Part shown: piece by piece, positions 47,013-55,768 of the stretch
Layout of the letters: each line of letters begins with the position of its first letter
Position numbering within the stretch: position 1 is the stretch's first letter
Source of the DNA: Butyrivibrio sp. NC3005
Lineage (GTDB): Bacteria > Bacillota > Clostridia > Lachnospirales > Lachnospiraceae
Direction of reading: 5' to 3'
DNA length: 64,000 nt
Assembly: GCF_000424545.1 (NCBI RefSeq)
Contig: NZ_AUKC01000005.1
Coordinates: 1-64,000, forward strand
Translations under genes and position numbers: made by a program
Notes under the pieces: model-generated
Databases searched by the model: none
The model's input: the letters and a program-made list of their open reading frames with translations, nothing else
Told to the model about the DNA's origin: nothing

Positions 47013-48062
47013 TTATTCACCATCCTTTTGGTTTTTGTCTTCTTTTTTGCCTGATGATGATTTATCTAAAGAAGATGAATCTGACGAAAAGCTTTCAAGC
47101 GGCAACATCTCCTGAGTTTTCCCATCAGTAATAATCACCTTCAAATCAGGAAGAATATCTTCCATTGTCTCATAGAAAAGCCTTTTCTTCGTTATATCCG
47201 GTGTAAGCTTGTACTGTTCGTACATTTCTTTAAATCTTGCAACCTGGCCTTCTGCCTCTGCAATACGCGCATCCTTGGCTGCTTCTGCTGCTTTGACTAT
47301 TCTGTCAGCTTCTGCCTCTGCACCTGGAAGTTGTTCGTTCTTATACTTTTTGGCATTATTTATATTAGTTTCTTTTCCCTGCTTTGCAGTTTCAACAGAT
47401 TTAAAGGCGCTAACAATTTCATCGGTAGGTGGTTCTGCATCCTGTATAGAGAGATTAACTATCTGAATACCCACTTTTTTAGCTGATAATTCTTTGGACA
47501 GATTATCTTTTATTTCAGACTGAATCTTGCCTTTGGCTGTAGTCATCACATCATCTACTGTATATTTCACTACAGTATTTCTTATATTAGCAAGGGCAAT
47601 GTTCTTCATTACTGCATAGGGATCTTCCGAATTAAAGTAAGCAGCAATCGGATCGCTCACCTTATATTCAACATAAAAATCAATGTCAATAAAATTGAAA
47701 TCAGAAGTTATCATCACTCCCTCATCTTCAACTGTAATATTCTGGCCATTTTCAATAACATACCCAATACCAAAACCGTGAGTAGTCATATCTACCATAT
47801 GAACCTGCTGCAGAAATGGTATCTTAAAGTACAGTCCTGCTGTATCAGTTCTTACAACGTTACCGAACATTGTTACAATTGCCTGTTCCTGCTCCTTTAC
47901 AGAATAAGTGCAGTTTTGGACCAGAAAAAAAACAGCAATAACTAAAACTGCTCCAACAACAAATCCCCTCTTCTTGAAAAAACCTTTAAAGTCGATAGGA
48001 TCTCTGAAATGTACTACCTTTTCATATTCTTTGCTGGATTTCTTTGAATTTTTCGAATCCAT
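47013..48062 (-). CDS. hflK: FtsH protease modulator HflK
   Basis: 349 aa. One transmembrane segment (residues ~33-50), then the SPFH domain and a long coiled coil, with a Ser/Asp/Lys-rich C-terminal tail. It precedes hflC on the same transcript, the order seen in many bacteria. GGAGG precedes ATG 48062. Its partner ring and FtsH target are known in E. coli; the Clostridia version probably acts similarly on membrane protein turnover. Confidence 0.92.
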   Translation of the reverse strand: MDSKNSKKSSKEYEKVVHFRDPIDFKGFFKKRGFVVGAVLVIAVFFLVQNCTYSVKEQEQAIVTMFGNVVRTDTAGLYFKIPFLQQVHMVDMTTHGFGIGYVIENGQNITVEDEGVMITSDFNFIDIDFYVEYKVSDPIAAYFNSEDPYAVMKNIALANIRNTVVKYTVDDVMTTAKGKIQSEIKDNLSKELSAKKVGIQIVNLSIQDAEPPTDEIVSAFKSVETAKQGKETNINNAKKYKNEQLPGAEAEADRIVKAAEAAKDARIAEAEGQVARFKEMYEQYKLTPDITKKRLFYETMEDILPDLKVIITDGKTQEMLPLESFSSDSSSLDKSSSGKKEDKNQKDGE

Positions 48063-48257
48063 AGTTTCTCCTCCATACCTTGTTCAAACTAATTGAGCCT
48101 TCAATAAAATATTCTAACTTATTTACCATTTTTATGCAAAAACTTCAGTAAATTAAATCTAAAATCAATACTTAAATCCAAATCATTTTTATACTATAGT
48201 AATGATGTTTTAATTATCAACAAATTTTCTAATGATATCCTCGTGGAAAAAACAGCA

Positions 48258-48293
48258 TAAAAAAAGAGGCTTAAATAAATATTCAAACCTCTT
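48258..48293 (-). terminator. terminator of tRNA-Met unit 1
   Basis: Minus strand: AAGAGGTTTGAA/TTTAAGCCTCTT followed by T run at 48258-48265, just after the tRNA 3' end. Confidence 0.75.
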
Positions 48294-48301
48294 ACACATA
48301 A

Positions 48302-48375
48302 TAGCGAGAGGGGGATTCGAACCCTCGACACCATGGGTATGAACCATGTGCTCTAGCCAACTGAGCTATCTCGCC
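48302..48375 (-). tRNA. tRNA-Met (CAT), copy 1
   Basis: Cloverleaf on the minus strand, 74 nt. The acceptor stem is GGCGAGA/TCTCGCT, with discriminator A; the D-arm is AGCTCAGTTGGCTAGAGC, the anticodon loop TT-CAT-AC, and the T-arm GGGTTCGAATCCC. It matches elongator Met of Firmicutes. CCA is not encoded. A second identical gene lies at 50609-50682. Confidence 0.97.
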
Positions 48376-48421
48376 ATATATTCATTTGCTGTTTGCGGCG
48401 CCTGTCGCAACCGACTTAGAT

Positions 48422-48451
48422 ACTATAACCCGAAACGTATGTATTTGTCAA
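48422..48451 (-). promoter_or_regulatory. promoter of tRNA-Met unit 1
   Basis: TTGACA (48446-48451), 18-nt spacer, TATAGT (48422-48427). A small TTGCG/CGCAA hairpin in the 5' leader is shared with unit 2. Confidence 0.75.
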
Positions 48452-48590
48452 CACTTTTTTTTATTTTTTTGTTATAATAATAAAGTAATTAGCAAATCAC
48501 CCTCAAAACACGAAAAAGGCACTGATTATTAGCCATTTTCCAATCAATAACCAGTGTTTAATAATGTAAGATAATCAATTGGAGCTTTAC

Positions 48591-49454
48591 ATGTCACAAT
48601 ATATAGCACTTCCACAAAACCAAATATTCAAATATGTTTATACAGGAAAATTCAAAGCACTTTCCGATAAATGGAAACACGAACGTTTTCCGCTTAATGA
48701 GTTCGAACTTATAACTCTAACTGAGGGCGAGCTTTATATAACATACCAAGACCAAAACTTTCATATAAAAAAGAATGAATATCTGCTACTTCCGCCTAGC
48801 AGTTCTTTTCGTCTTGGATATAAAGAAGCCTATTCAGAGTTCTACTGGCTCCACTTTATATCACCAGCCACAGATTTACCATATACAATCACTAAAACTA
48901 TGATAAACACTCTTGATTGTGATTCAACGTTAGTAATTCCTCAAACAGGAATTATACCTAGACCAGAAAAACTTATCGTTTTAATGAAGCAACTACAGGA
49001 TCTAGTTAAAAATCATTATCCTCAAATATCTGTAAATACCATGACTACCTGCATCATAACAGAACTATATGGACAGCTCCAAACTTTTTCTACCAACGCT
49101 GTCCCTATTAATCAAAAGCAAATTTACAACGACATGCTTGATTATATTGAAAAAAATTTAAGCAGAAATATAAAAGTTCAGGACATAGCTGATGCTTTTA
49201 AATATAATCCAAAGTATTTGTCGCACCTTTTTTATAAGTTATGCGGAACTCCGCTCAAACAATTTATTCTAAAAAGAAAAATAGAAACTGCAAATTTCAT
49301 GTTATCAGATAAAGATATGCCTATAAAAGAAATCGCATTCAATCTAGGTTTTAGCGATGTTCACAACTTCACAAGAGCATATAAAAAGCAAACTGGAATT
49401 TCTCCTAGCGAATACAGAAACGCATTCTCTAAAAGGCTGCTTTTTCACAAATAG
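48591..49454 (+). CDS. AraC family transcriptional regulator
   Basis: 287 aa. An N-terminal cupin-like sensing domain (residues ~25-100) precedes the two HTH motifs at the C-terminus: IKVQDIADAFKYNPKYLSHLF and MPIKEIAFNLGFSDVHNFTRAYKKQTGISPSEYR. GGAG (48581-48584) precedes ATG 48591 by 6 nt, so the TTG at 48579 is rejected. It is convergent with and overlaps the patatin gene's 3' end by 26 nt. The target is unknown; sugar metabolism is common for the family. Confidence 0.9.
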   Translation: MSQYIALPQNQIFKYVYTGKFKALSDKWKHERFPLNEFELITLTEGELYITYQDQNFHIKKNEYLLLPPSSSFRLGYKEAYSEFYWLHFISPATDLPYTITKTMINTLDCDSTLVIPQTGIIPRPEKLIVLMKQLQDLVKNHYPQISVNTMTTCIITELYGQLQTFSTNAVPINQKQIYNDMLDYIEKNLSRNIKVQDIADAFKYNPKYLSHLFYKLCGTPLKQFILKRKIETANFMLSDKDMPIKEIAFNLGFSDVHNFTRAYKKQTGISPSEYRNAFSKRLLFHK

Positions 49455-50310
49455 GATACAAATACTTTTTAAGTTCATTAATTCGCTCTTCCATAGTTTG
49501 CACGCCTATTTCATATACTCGGCGAAGTTCTGATGGTTCATGTTCCATACTGCCTATATTAAGTTCATGTGGAGGTCTTATAACAAAAAGCTCTCCTGTA
49601 AGCTCTTTTTTTCTGATATATTCAAGTGTTTGGTTGTAGTATATATGTCTTTGACCTACTGTTTCAACAAATTCTGGATATTTTTTATACATAAGCTTAA
49701 TAAGAGGTAGTATTTTGTTAGGCTTTTTTACATATCCTAGAGGCTGTGTTAACACTACTACATTTTGGTTATACCCTTTACCTTCCCAAAATTTTACAGG
49801 TATAGAGTCAGCCACTCCTCCATCTAGCAGTTTTTTTCCATCTACTTCTACAATCCTTGACACAACAGGCATAGATGCAGAAGCAATAAAATATTGCATA
49901 TCTTTGCCTTTACCATTAGAAAATTTGTGATAATAAGGCTTTCCAGTTTCAACATCAGTGCATACTCCATAGAATTCCATGCGATTTTTATTGAAAGTTT
50001 CAAAATCCATAGGATCTAATTCATATGGAATAGTCTTATAACAAAACTCTGCCCCATAAAGATCTCCAGTTTTAAACAGTGACTTCCAACTAGAGAATCT
50101 CCAGTCGTTACAATATTTCGTCGCATATCTTATAACTCTACCTATCTGTTTTGACTTAATGTTACAGCCAAAAGCTGAACCGGCTGAAACACCTATTGTT
50201 CCGTCAAAGTCAATATTTTCTCTCATCATCACATCTAATACACCCGCAGTAAACATTCCGCGCATGGCGCCGCCTTCAAGAATGAGACCCTTTTTAACTT
50301 TCTGATCCAT
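49429..50310 (-). CDS. patatin-like phospholipase
   Basis: 293 aa, the RssA/YjjU-like family of lipid acyl hydrolases. Catalytic dyad: GVSAGSAFG (nucleophile Ser in GxSxG) and DGGVADSIPV (Asp in DG[A/G]). The oxyanion-hole motif GGAMRGMFTAGVLD is at the N-terminus. No signal peptide, so cytoplasmic. AGGTAG precedes ATG 50310. It lies alone between two tRNA-Met units. Confidence 0.92.
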   Translation of the reverse strand: MDQKVKKGLILEGGAMRGMFTAGVLDVMMRENIDFDGTIGVSAGSAFGCNIKSKQIGRVIRYATKYCNDWRFSSWKSLFKTGDLYGAEFCYKTIPYELDPMDFETFNKNRMEFYGVCTDVETGKPYYHKFSNGKGKDMQYFIASASMPVVSRIVEVDGKKLLDGGVADSIPVKFWEGKGYNQNVVVLTQPLGYVKKPNKILPLIKLMYKKYPEFVETVGQRHIYYNQTLEYIRKKELTGELFVIRPPHELNIGSMEHEPSELRRVYEIGVQTMEERINELKKYLYPICEKAAF

Positions 50311-50563
50311 ATGCTACCTCCCTAATATATTCAACAGTATACTACAAAGTTAAAAAAGTTGCACTTATTACTTGATTTAGGATGCATCTACTCACGAAAT
50401 TTGATATTTTATTAAATCTATTAGCCTATTATACTCAAAAAATTCATAATCATATTCTTTTTGGACATTTCTATTTACCTTCAATCAATTCAGTTTAAAG
50501 ACCTTTTAGCAAAATTCACTCTCTATTTTCGAGTCTTTGAGCTGAACTTATTCGTAAACCACA

Positions 50564-50602
50564 ACAAAAAAGTGGTTTAAATAGAACATCTAAACCACTT
50601 TC
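50564..50602 (-). terminator. terminator of tRNA-Met unit 2
   Basis: Minus strand: AAGTGGTTTA/TAAACCACTT followed by T run near 50564-50570, after the tRNA. The rest of 50311-50608 is AT-rich and holds nothing I can identify. Confidence 0.8.
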
Positions 50603-50608
50603 AAATAG

Positions 50609-50682
50609 TAGCGAGAGGGGGATTCGAACCCTCGACACCATGGGTATGAACCATGTGCTCTAGCCAACTGAGCTATCTCGCC
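50609..50682 (-). tRNA. tRNA-Met (CAT), copy 2
   Basis: 74 nt on the minus strand, identical in sequence to the copy at 48302-48375. The 5' flank is also closely related for about 90 nt, and the downstream terminator is different in sequence but similar in place. CCA is not encoded. Confidence 0.97.
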
Positions 50683-50728
50683 ATATATTCATTTGTTATT
50701 TGCGGCGCTTGTCGCAACCGACTCGTAT

Positions 50729-50758
50729 ACTATAACTCCTACCCCTATTAGTTGTCAA
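50729..50758 (-). promoter_or_regulatory. promoter of tRNA-Met unit 2
   Basis: TTGACA (50753-50758), 18-nt spacer, TATAGT (50729-50734): the same elements and spacing as in unit 1, with a diverged spacer. Confidence 0.75.
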
Positions 50759-50805
50759 CACTTTTTTGGATTTTTTTCAAAAAAGTTTTTTCCCGCCAAA
50801 AATAG

Positions 50806-50833
50806 TTGCATTTTTCCTGATTTTTATTATAAT
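50806..50833 (+). promoter_or_regulatory. promoter of the structured noncoding RNA
   Basis: TTGCAT (50806-50811), 16-nt spacer, TATAAT (50828-50833), giving a start near 50840. Confidence 0.65.
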
Positions 50834-50839
50834 GAAATC

Positions 50840-51116
50840 AAGAAGACATCTTGTTCTGAGGAACAAGTGAACCTGGGATGTGCGTTAAACCTGTACATTT
50901 TTGAACCTACATTTACTTTAAACGGGAATCCTAGATCACTGTATTTCCAATGTCACGCCTTCGGTTTCGTTTTTACGATAGCTACGGGAGAGGAAGGCAG
51001 CGGCTACAGTTGCGGTAACCCACCTGGCGTTAGCTAGGAGTCAAAAAACAGGAGACGGCACCTTGGGATGTACTCGAAATAAAACGCTAGTCACATTTGT
51101 GGCTAGCGTTTTTTAT
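50840..51116 (+). ncRNA. structured noncoding RNA (raiA-motif or 6S-like candidate)
   Basis: A free-standing RNA of about 275 nt with its own promoter and a strong terminator, and no ribosome binding site or coding frame that makes sense. Long-range pairing is visible: GTGC/GCAC (50880-50883/51058-51061), CCTGT/ACAGG (50890-50894/51048-51052), TTTTTGA/TCAAAAA (50898-50904/51041-51047), TCCTAG/CTAGGA (50929-50934/51034-51039), ACGCC/GGCGT (50955-50959/51026-51030); all are nested. A local 7-bp hairpin opens the 5' end (50850-50867). AACCTGGGATGT near 50870 and CACCTTGGGATGT near 51060 look like related ends. Large GC-richer conserved-looking blocks suggest a defined RNA family; raiA motif is my first guess and 6S RNA the second. 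It is not SRP RNA, tmRNA or RNase P RNA. The family name is uncertain. Confidence 0.65.
51082..51116 (+). terminator. terminator of the structured ncRNA
   Basis: Stem AACGCTAGTCAC/GTGGCTAGCGTT with a 4-nt loop (51095-51098) and one G-T pair, followed by TTTTT. Confidence 0.9.
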
Positions 51117-51259
51117 TCCATAATTCACTTATAACATGAACATCAGGTAAAAACCACCTATATAGTTTTAAAAAAATTGCAGCTAATAAAAATGAGGAAT
51201 GATTCAATAACCACTCCCCATTTTCATCACTTAAACTTTTATTAAAATGAAATTATTTT

Positions 51260-52843
51260 TTAAAACCCTTCTGGAACATCAACTTTTTCAAGTTCACCTA
51301 CTTTAGTAAAATCAATTTTAAATTCCATACTTTTAAATGTTATATTTACATCATCTACCTTAAGCGCTGAATTCATTTCTTTGGCTGCACCAGAAGCATC
51401 AATTCCTGATACTGTTATAATTTCCTGTACAGCTTCTTTTGTCTCTTTTGAAATGTAAATTTTTACTGTAGCTGTGCAGTTTTCCGAGCTAACTCCTTTT
51501 GTGAAAGAGCTATATAATAATCCAATCTTGCCTAAATCTTTAGCTTCAGAATAGGGAAGATCAGTTGTAATAACATAGCATTCTTTACCATCTATATTTT
51601 CCGTATTCTCTGATAAAGTATATGTTGCATTCGGAATTCCCTTGTAAATCGCCTCAAAATTTGTAAGGGTTTTTCCAAGTTTATCATTTTCTTTCCAATC
51701 ACTTCCATCCATTTTAGCATAGCCCTTTCCTTGAGCATCGCTGTAATATAGATTTGTAAATTTTTTAGATTTTTCATTTGCAGAAACGTTTACATTCTCT
51801 GAAAGTGTATATTCACCTCCTGCAACCTGATAAACAAGTTTCCCATCGCTTTTAAGAGTTGTACTAAGATTTGCCGAACTAGAAGTAATATCATAATCCT
51901 GAGTAATAGCAATATTTGTCTCAATAGAAGATGCTTCTGTAAGTGCATCGTTTGCGGCCTTACATAGCTCTTCAGCTGTTGGAACAATGTTAGGAGCAAT
52001 TTCATTATCAATACGTGTCTGGAAGCTTGAATCTCCTGTTGCATTAAGAGCATCCTGCGCATCAGTATTTGCCTTTTCAAAATCGCTAGCTGCGATATCA
52101 GCATCCACCTTGGCATTATAGGCTTTTGTAATGCCTTCTTTTGCATCTTTATTATCTTTGTGCTGGCTAAGGATTGTCTGGAAACTTGAAATAGCATTAT
52201 CATAATCTCCGCTATCAAGATATCCTTTTGCTGTCTTTAAATCTGATTCAAGCTGCTTGGACTTTTTTCCATCCTGAGCATTCTTCTTTCCATTTATAGC
52301 ATCTTCATTGTCAGGATTATCTTCAAGAATTTTATCAAAAGCAGAAATTGCATCTTCATACTTTCCAGCCTTAACAAGCTTATTTGCATTTGCTATCTTT
52401 AATCCAAGTTCTGCTTTCTTCTTACCATTTTTAGCTTCATCATTTTCTTTATCAAGCTTAAGAGCTTTTTCATACTCAGAAATTGCTTCTTTATACTTTT
52501 CATCTTTATAATCTTTAGCAGCAGTTTCAAGTGCAGTTTCAAGCTTCTTGCCCTGATACCATCTATATCCAAAGAAAGAGCCAACACCACAGACAGAAAG
52601 TGTTACTACCAGTACGCATGCAATAATTGCTCCTTTATGGCTCTTTTTCTTAGGCTTGTTATCTACAGGATTTCCATTTTGTACATACGCACCCATTTGC
52701 ATATTTGGGTTTCCATTCCCCTGGTACTGATTATACCCTCCCATCTGCATATTTGGATTTCCAGATTGACTAACTTTAGTACCACAGAACTCGCAAAACA
52801 ATGCTCCGTTCTTCAACTCTTTTCCACACTTTTCGCAAAACAT
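51260..52843 (-). CDS. zinc-ribbon, membrane-anchored TPR protein
   Basis: 527 aa. N-terminal zinc ribbon (CEKCGKEL...CEFCGTK), then a Gln/Asn/Gly-Met-rich stretch with a direct repeat (NPNMQMGGY, NPNMQMGAY), a single transmembrane segment (residues ~70-95), four or five TPR repeats in residues ~105-260 (YKEAISEYEKALKLDKEN; YEDAISAFDKILEDNPDN; YDNAISSFQTILSQHKDN), and a ~200-residue C-terminal domain of beta strands similar to lipoprotein families such as DUF6612. Function unknown; possibly an envelope assembly factor. GGGAG precedes ATG 52843. Some internal repetition of Lys/Asp/Ala-rich blocks reflects the TPRs. Confidence 0.85.
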   Translation of the reverse strand: MFCEKCGKELKNGALFCEFCGTKVSQSGNPNMQMGGYNQYQGNGNPNMQMGAYVQNGNPVDNKPKKKSHKGAIIACVLVVTLSVCGVGSFFGYRWYQGKKLETALETAAKDYKDEKYKEAISEYEKALKLDKENDEAKNGKKKAELGLKIANANKLVKAGKYEDAISAFDKILEDNPDNEDAINGKKNAQDGKKSKQLESDLKTAKGYLDSGDYDNAISSFQTILSQHKDNKDAKEGITKAYNAKVDADIAASDFEKANTDAQDALNATGDSSFQTRIDNEIAPNIVPTAEELCKAANDALTEASSIETNIAITQDYDITSSSANLSTTLKSDGKLVYQVAGGEYTLSENVNVSANEKSKKFTNLYYSDAQGKGYAKMDGSDWKENDKLGKTLTNFEAIYKGIPNATYTLSENTENIDGKECYVITTDLPYSEAKDLGKIGLLYSSFTKGVSSENCTATVKIYISKETKEAVQEIITVSGIDASGAAKEMNSALKVDDVNITFKSMEFKIDFTKVGELEKVDVPEGF

Positions 52844-52904
52844 AAATACTCCCTTCCCTCACTCGTATATCTTATTTATTATAAAAAAATGAAAATCAAT
52901 AGAT

Positions 52905-52968
52905 AAAAAACGTCAAAAACCAAAAGTAGTAACATTTTATGGCTATTACTCTGACTTTTGACGTTTTC
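52905..52968 (-). terminator. terminator after the aminopeptidase P gene
   Basis: Minus strand: AACGTCAAAA/TTTTGACGTT with nested GTAATAG/TTACTAC-type pairing, then T6 at about 52905-52910. Confidence 0.75.
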
Positions 52969-53076
52969 TAATATAATAATACTACTCAAAATTTCAAATA
53001 GTACAAAAACTGACCAATAAACAAAACCACATGACAAGTGGTATATCGAAAAATTATTTCCCTATTCCTGTTTCTT

Positions 53077-54897
53077 TTACTCAACTTCTCTAGTAGCTTC
53101 TTTAAGCCACTCAACAATCTTCTCATCATCTATAAGAGGTGAAACTTTCTCAAATACCATCTTATGATAATTATTTAGAGCCTCAATATCTTTTGGCTGC
53201 ATATACTTAGTATCAATTGCCTCTAAATCAATTGGTGCAAATGTAAGCTGATTAAAGTGCAAAAACTGTCCATCATCATTCTTTACACCTTCTACTACTT
53301 CAAGAATATTTTCAATTCTAATTCCATGCTTTCCTTCAACATATACTCCAGGTTCATCTGATACTATCATTCCAGCCTGAAGTACTGCATCTGAAAGTCC
53401 CGGTCTAGAAGCCCATCTGATATTCTGAGGACCTTCATGGACATTTAACATATATCCTATTCCATGTCCTGTACCACACTTATAATCTCGATCCATAGCC
53501 CAGATAGGGCCTCTTGCCATAATATCAAGATTTCTACCGTAACAACCTTTCAGAAAATTGCAATTAGCCAGCTGAAGCATTCCAACGCAGGTTGCTGTAT
53601 AGTGCATCTTAACTTCATCGGATATTTCTCCAAGAACAATAGTACGAGTAACATCAGTTGTTCCACCCATATATGTTGCCCCTGAGTCAACAAGAAGCAT
53701 TCCCTCGTTCTTTAATACAGCAAAATCATCTTTAGTAGCTTCATAATGCATCATTGCAGCATTTGATCCATAGGCGCTGATTGTTGGGAAAGAAAGTTCA
53801 ATAAATCCTGGAATTTCTTTTCTCATTGAATCAAGCTTCATAGCTGCAGAATACTCTGTAATCTCTTCTTTTCCAATGCTGTTTTTAAGCCAGTAGATGA
53901 ATTCGCAAAGCTTAGCACTATCTTTAAGATAGATATCACGGATATTTTTTAGCTCTGTCTCATTCTTTACAGCCTTCATGATTTCTGTTGGATCTTCAAC
54001 ATTTTCCAGTTCAACATTACTTCTTTTTGCACACGCAAGAAGTGACCTGTATGTAGAATAATTGACATTTCTCTTATCATACATGATATTGCCGGATAGT
54101 CTTGTTTTCTTTAAGAAATCAGCAACTTCAAAATAATCATGAAGAACCATATCATTATCGCTACAATAATCAAATACATCATCTGTAACTTCTTCCATCT
54201 GTACAAAAAGGTGGAATTCTTCGTCTGTAATAAAAGCGTAGGACAAAGCTACAGGATTGCACTCCACATCATCACCTCTAAGATTTGTAAGCCACATAAT
54301 ATCATCAAGCTTGCAAAGAAGATATGATGTACAGTTATTTTCTTTCATCTTCAAGCGAACATCTTTAAGCTTTTCTTTAAAACTTTTACCACATAATTCA
54401 TCAGTAATAATGTACATATCATGACATGGAAGGCTTGGTCTGTCTTCCCAAACTTCATCTGCTATGTCTCTGTTATAAGAAATGCTGGCACCTTTTTTGG
54501 AAAGAAGCTTCTCTAAATCATTTCCTAATTCGGTATTTATAACTCTTCCATCAAAGCCGAGCACTTGACCTTTTTTCATATTAGAAGAAAGATATTCCTT
54601 AATAGTAGGAACATTCTCATTCATCATCTTATAAAGAGTTACTCCTGTTCCTTCCATTTCCTTCTCAGCCTGAATAAAATATCTTCCGTCAGTCCACATT
54701 CCTGCCCAGTTTTCGGATACTACTACTGTACCATTAGAGCCTGTAAAGCCTGTAAAGTATTCTCTTGCTTTAAAAAAATCTGCTGCATATTCAGAATTAT
54801 GAAAGTCAGATGTTGGCATCATATAATAATCAATACCATGATCTTTCATCTTTGCACGGAGTTTTTTAAGACGTTTCATAATTGTTCTGTTTTCCAT
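53077..54897 (-). CDS. aminopeptidase P family protein (M24B, Xaa-Pro aminopeptidase)
   Basis: 606 aa, two creatinase-like N-terminal domains followed by the M24 catalytic domain, as in the long eukaryote-like/Firmicutes form. Metal ligands: D...D in LLVDSGATYMGGTTDVTRTI, His in GTGHGIGYMLNVHEGP, and Glu in SDEPGVYVEGKHGIRIEN. Cleaves N-terminal X-Pro dipeptides. AGGATA precedes ATG 54897. It starts 55 nt after the deoC stop and may share its transcript. Confidence 0.94.
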   Translation of the reverse strand: MENRTIMKRLKKLRAKMKDHGIDYYMMPTSDFHNSEYAADFFKAREYFTGFTGSNGTVVVSENWAGMWTDGRYFIQAEKEMEGTGVTLYKMMNENVPTIKEYLSSNMKKGQVLGFDGRVINTELGNDLEKLLSKKGASISYNRDIADEVWEDRPSLPCHDMYIITDELCGKSFKEKLKDVRLKMKENNCTSYLLCKLDDIMWLTNLRGDDVECNPVALSYAFITDEEFHLFVQMEEVTDDVFDYCSDNDMVLHDYFEVADFLKKTRLSGNIMYDKRNVNYSTYRSLLACAKRSNVELENVEDPTEIMKAVKNETELKNIRDIYLKDSAKLCEFIYWLKNSIGKEEITEYSAAMKLDSMRKEIPGFIELSFPTISAYGSNAAMMHYEATKDDFAVLKNEGMLLVDSGATYMGGTTDVTRTIVLGEISDEVKMHYTATCVGMLQLANCNFLKGCYGRNLDIMARGPIWAMDRDYKCGTGHGIGYMLNVHEGPQNIRWASRPGLSDAVLQAGMIVSDEPGVYVEGKHGIRIENILEVVEGVKNDDGQFLHFNQLTFAPIDLEAIDTKYMQPKDIEALNNYHKMVFEKVSPLIDDEKIVEWLKEATREVE

Positions 54898-54952
54898 TAC
54901 TATATCCTCTGTTTTTTAAATCTTAGATTTTAACGTCGAATTATCAATTGCA

Positions 54953-55612
54953 TTACATATTGTACTCTTTGCCGATAAGCTGAGCTACAGCAGAAGAACC
55001 AAGTCTAAGTGCACCAGCATCAAGCATAGCCTTAGCATCCTCTATTGTGCGGATTCCACCTGCTGCCTTAATCTTAACTCCATCTTTAATATGTTTTGCA
55101 AAAAGTTTCACATCTTCTACCGTTGCACCTGCTGTACCAAAACCAGTAGATGTCTTAATAAAATCAGCTTTAACATCTGATACGATTTCACATAAACGAA
55201 TCTTTTCTTCCTCGGTAAGGTAGCAAGTTTCAATAATAACTTTAAGGACATAACCTTTTGTTGCTTCACGAATCTGAAGAAGTTCATTCTTGACTTCATC
55301 AAATCGGCCATCTTTAACATCTCCGATATTTACAACTGTATCAATTTCTGTTGCACCATCTCTTATTGCATCTTTAGCTTCTAACACCTTAGAAGATGTA
55401 GAATTATATCCAAGAGGAAATCCTATAACTGTACAGATTGTGAGATTATCTTTATATTTATCTTTTACTCTTTTAATATATGACTGAGGAATACAAACAG
55501 AAGCTGTACCATATCTTACAGCTTCATCACAAAGGTCCTCAATATCCTTCCATGTAGCAAAAGCTTTAAGCTGTGTGTGGTCGATGTACTTCAAAATATC
55601 CTTGTTTTCCAT
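54953..55612 (-). CDS. deoC: deoxyribose-phosphate aldolase
   Basis: Splits 2-deoxyribose-5-phosphate to glyceraldehyde-3-phosphate and acetaldehyde, 219 aa. Schiff-base Lys is in FIKTSTGFG, and the second catalytic Lys/Asp region is KAAGGIRT. The start is ATG 55612 (MENKDILKYIDHTQLK); GAGG lies about 10 nt upstream, and the longer ATG at 55642 is rejected since homologues start here. Other deoxynucleoside genes are not next to it. Confidence 0.95.
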   Translation of the reverse strand: MENKDILKYIDHTQLKAFATWKDIEDLCDEAVRYGTASVCIPQSYIKRVKDKYKDNLTICTVIGFPLGYNSTSSKVLEAKDAIRDGATEIDTVVNIGDVKDGRFDEVKNELLQIREATKGYVLKVIIETCYLTEEEKIRLCEIVSDVKADFIKTSTGFGTAGATVEDVKLFAKHIKDGVKIKAAGGIRTIEDAKAMLDAGALRLGSSAVAQLIGKEYNM

Positions 55613-55708
55613 AATTATTACCTCATTTCCGTTTAATACCATTATTACATTTCTTTGTAATATCTAGGATCAAAAACATCCACACAAAATTTTATCACAA
55701 ATGTTCAA

Positions 55709-55743
55709 AAAAAAGAACCCTTACCAAATAAGGGTTCTTTTTC
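55709..55743 (-). terminator. terminator of the thrC-citrate synthase unit
   Basis: A perfect 11-bp stem AAGAACCCTTA/TAAGGGTTCTT (55713-55723/55729-55739) with a 5-nt loop, then T8 on the minus strand. Confidence 0.92.
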
Positions 55744-55768
55744 TAAATCAGGATAAAAGTAATGAAAT

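Noticed and set aside
50693-51037. 114-codon plus-strand reading frame over the structured RNA
   Set aside because: Overlaps the tRNA promoter and the ncRNA promoter, has no RBS, and the stem structure explains the sequence better.
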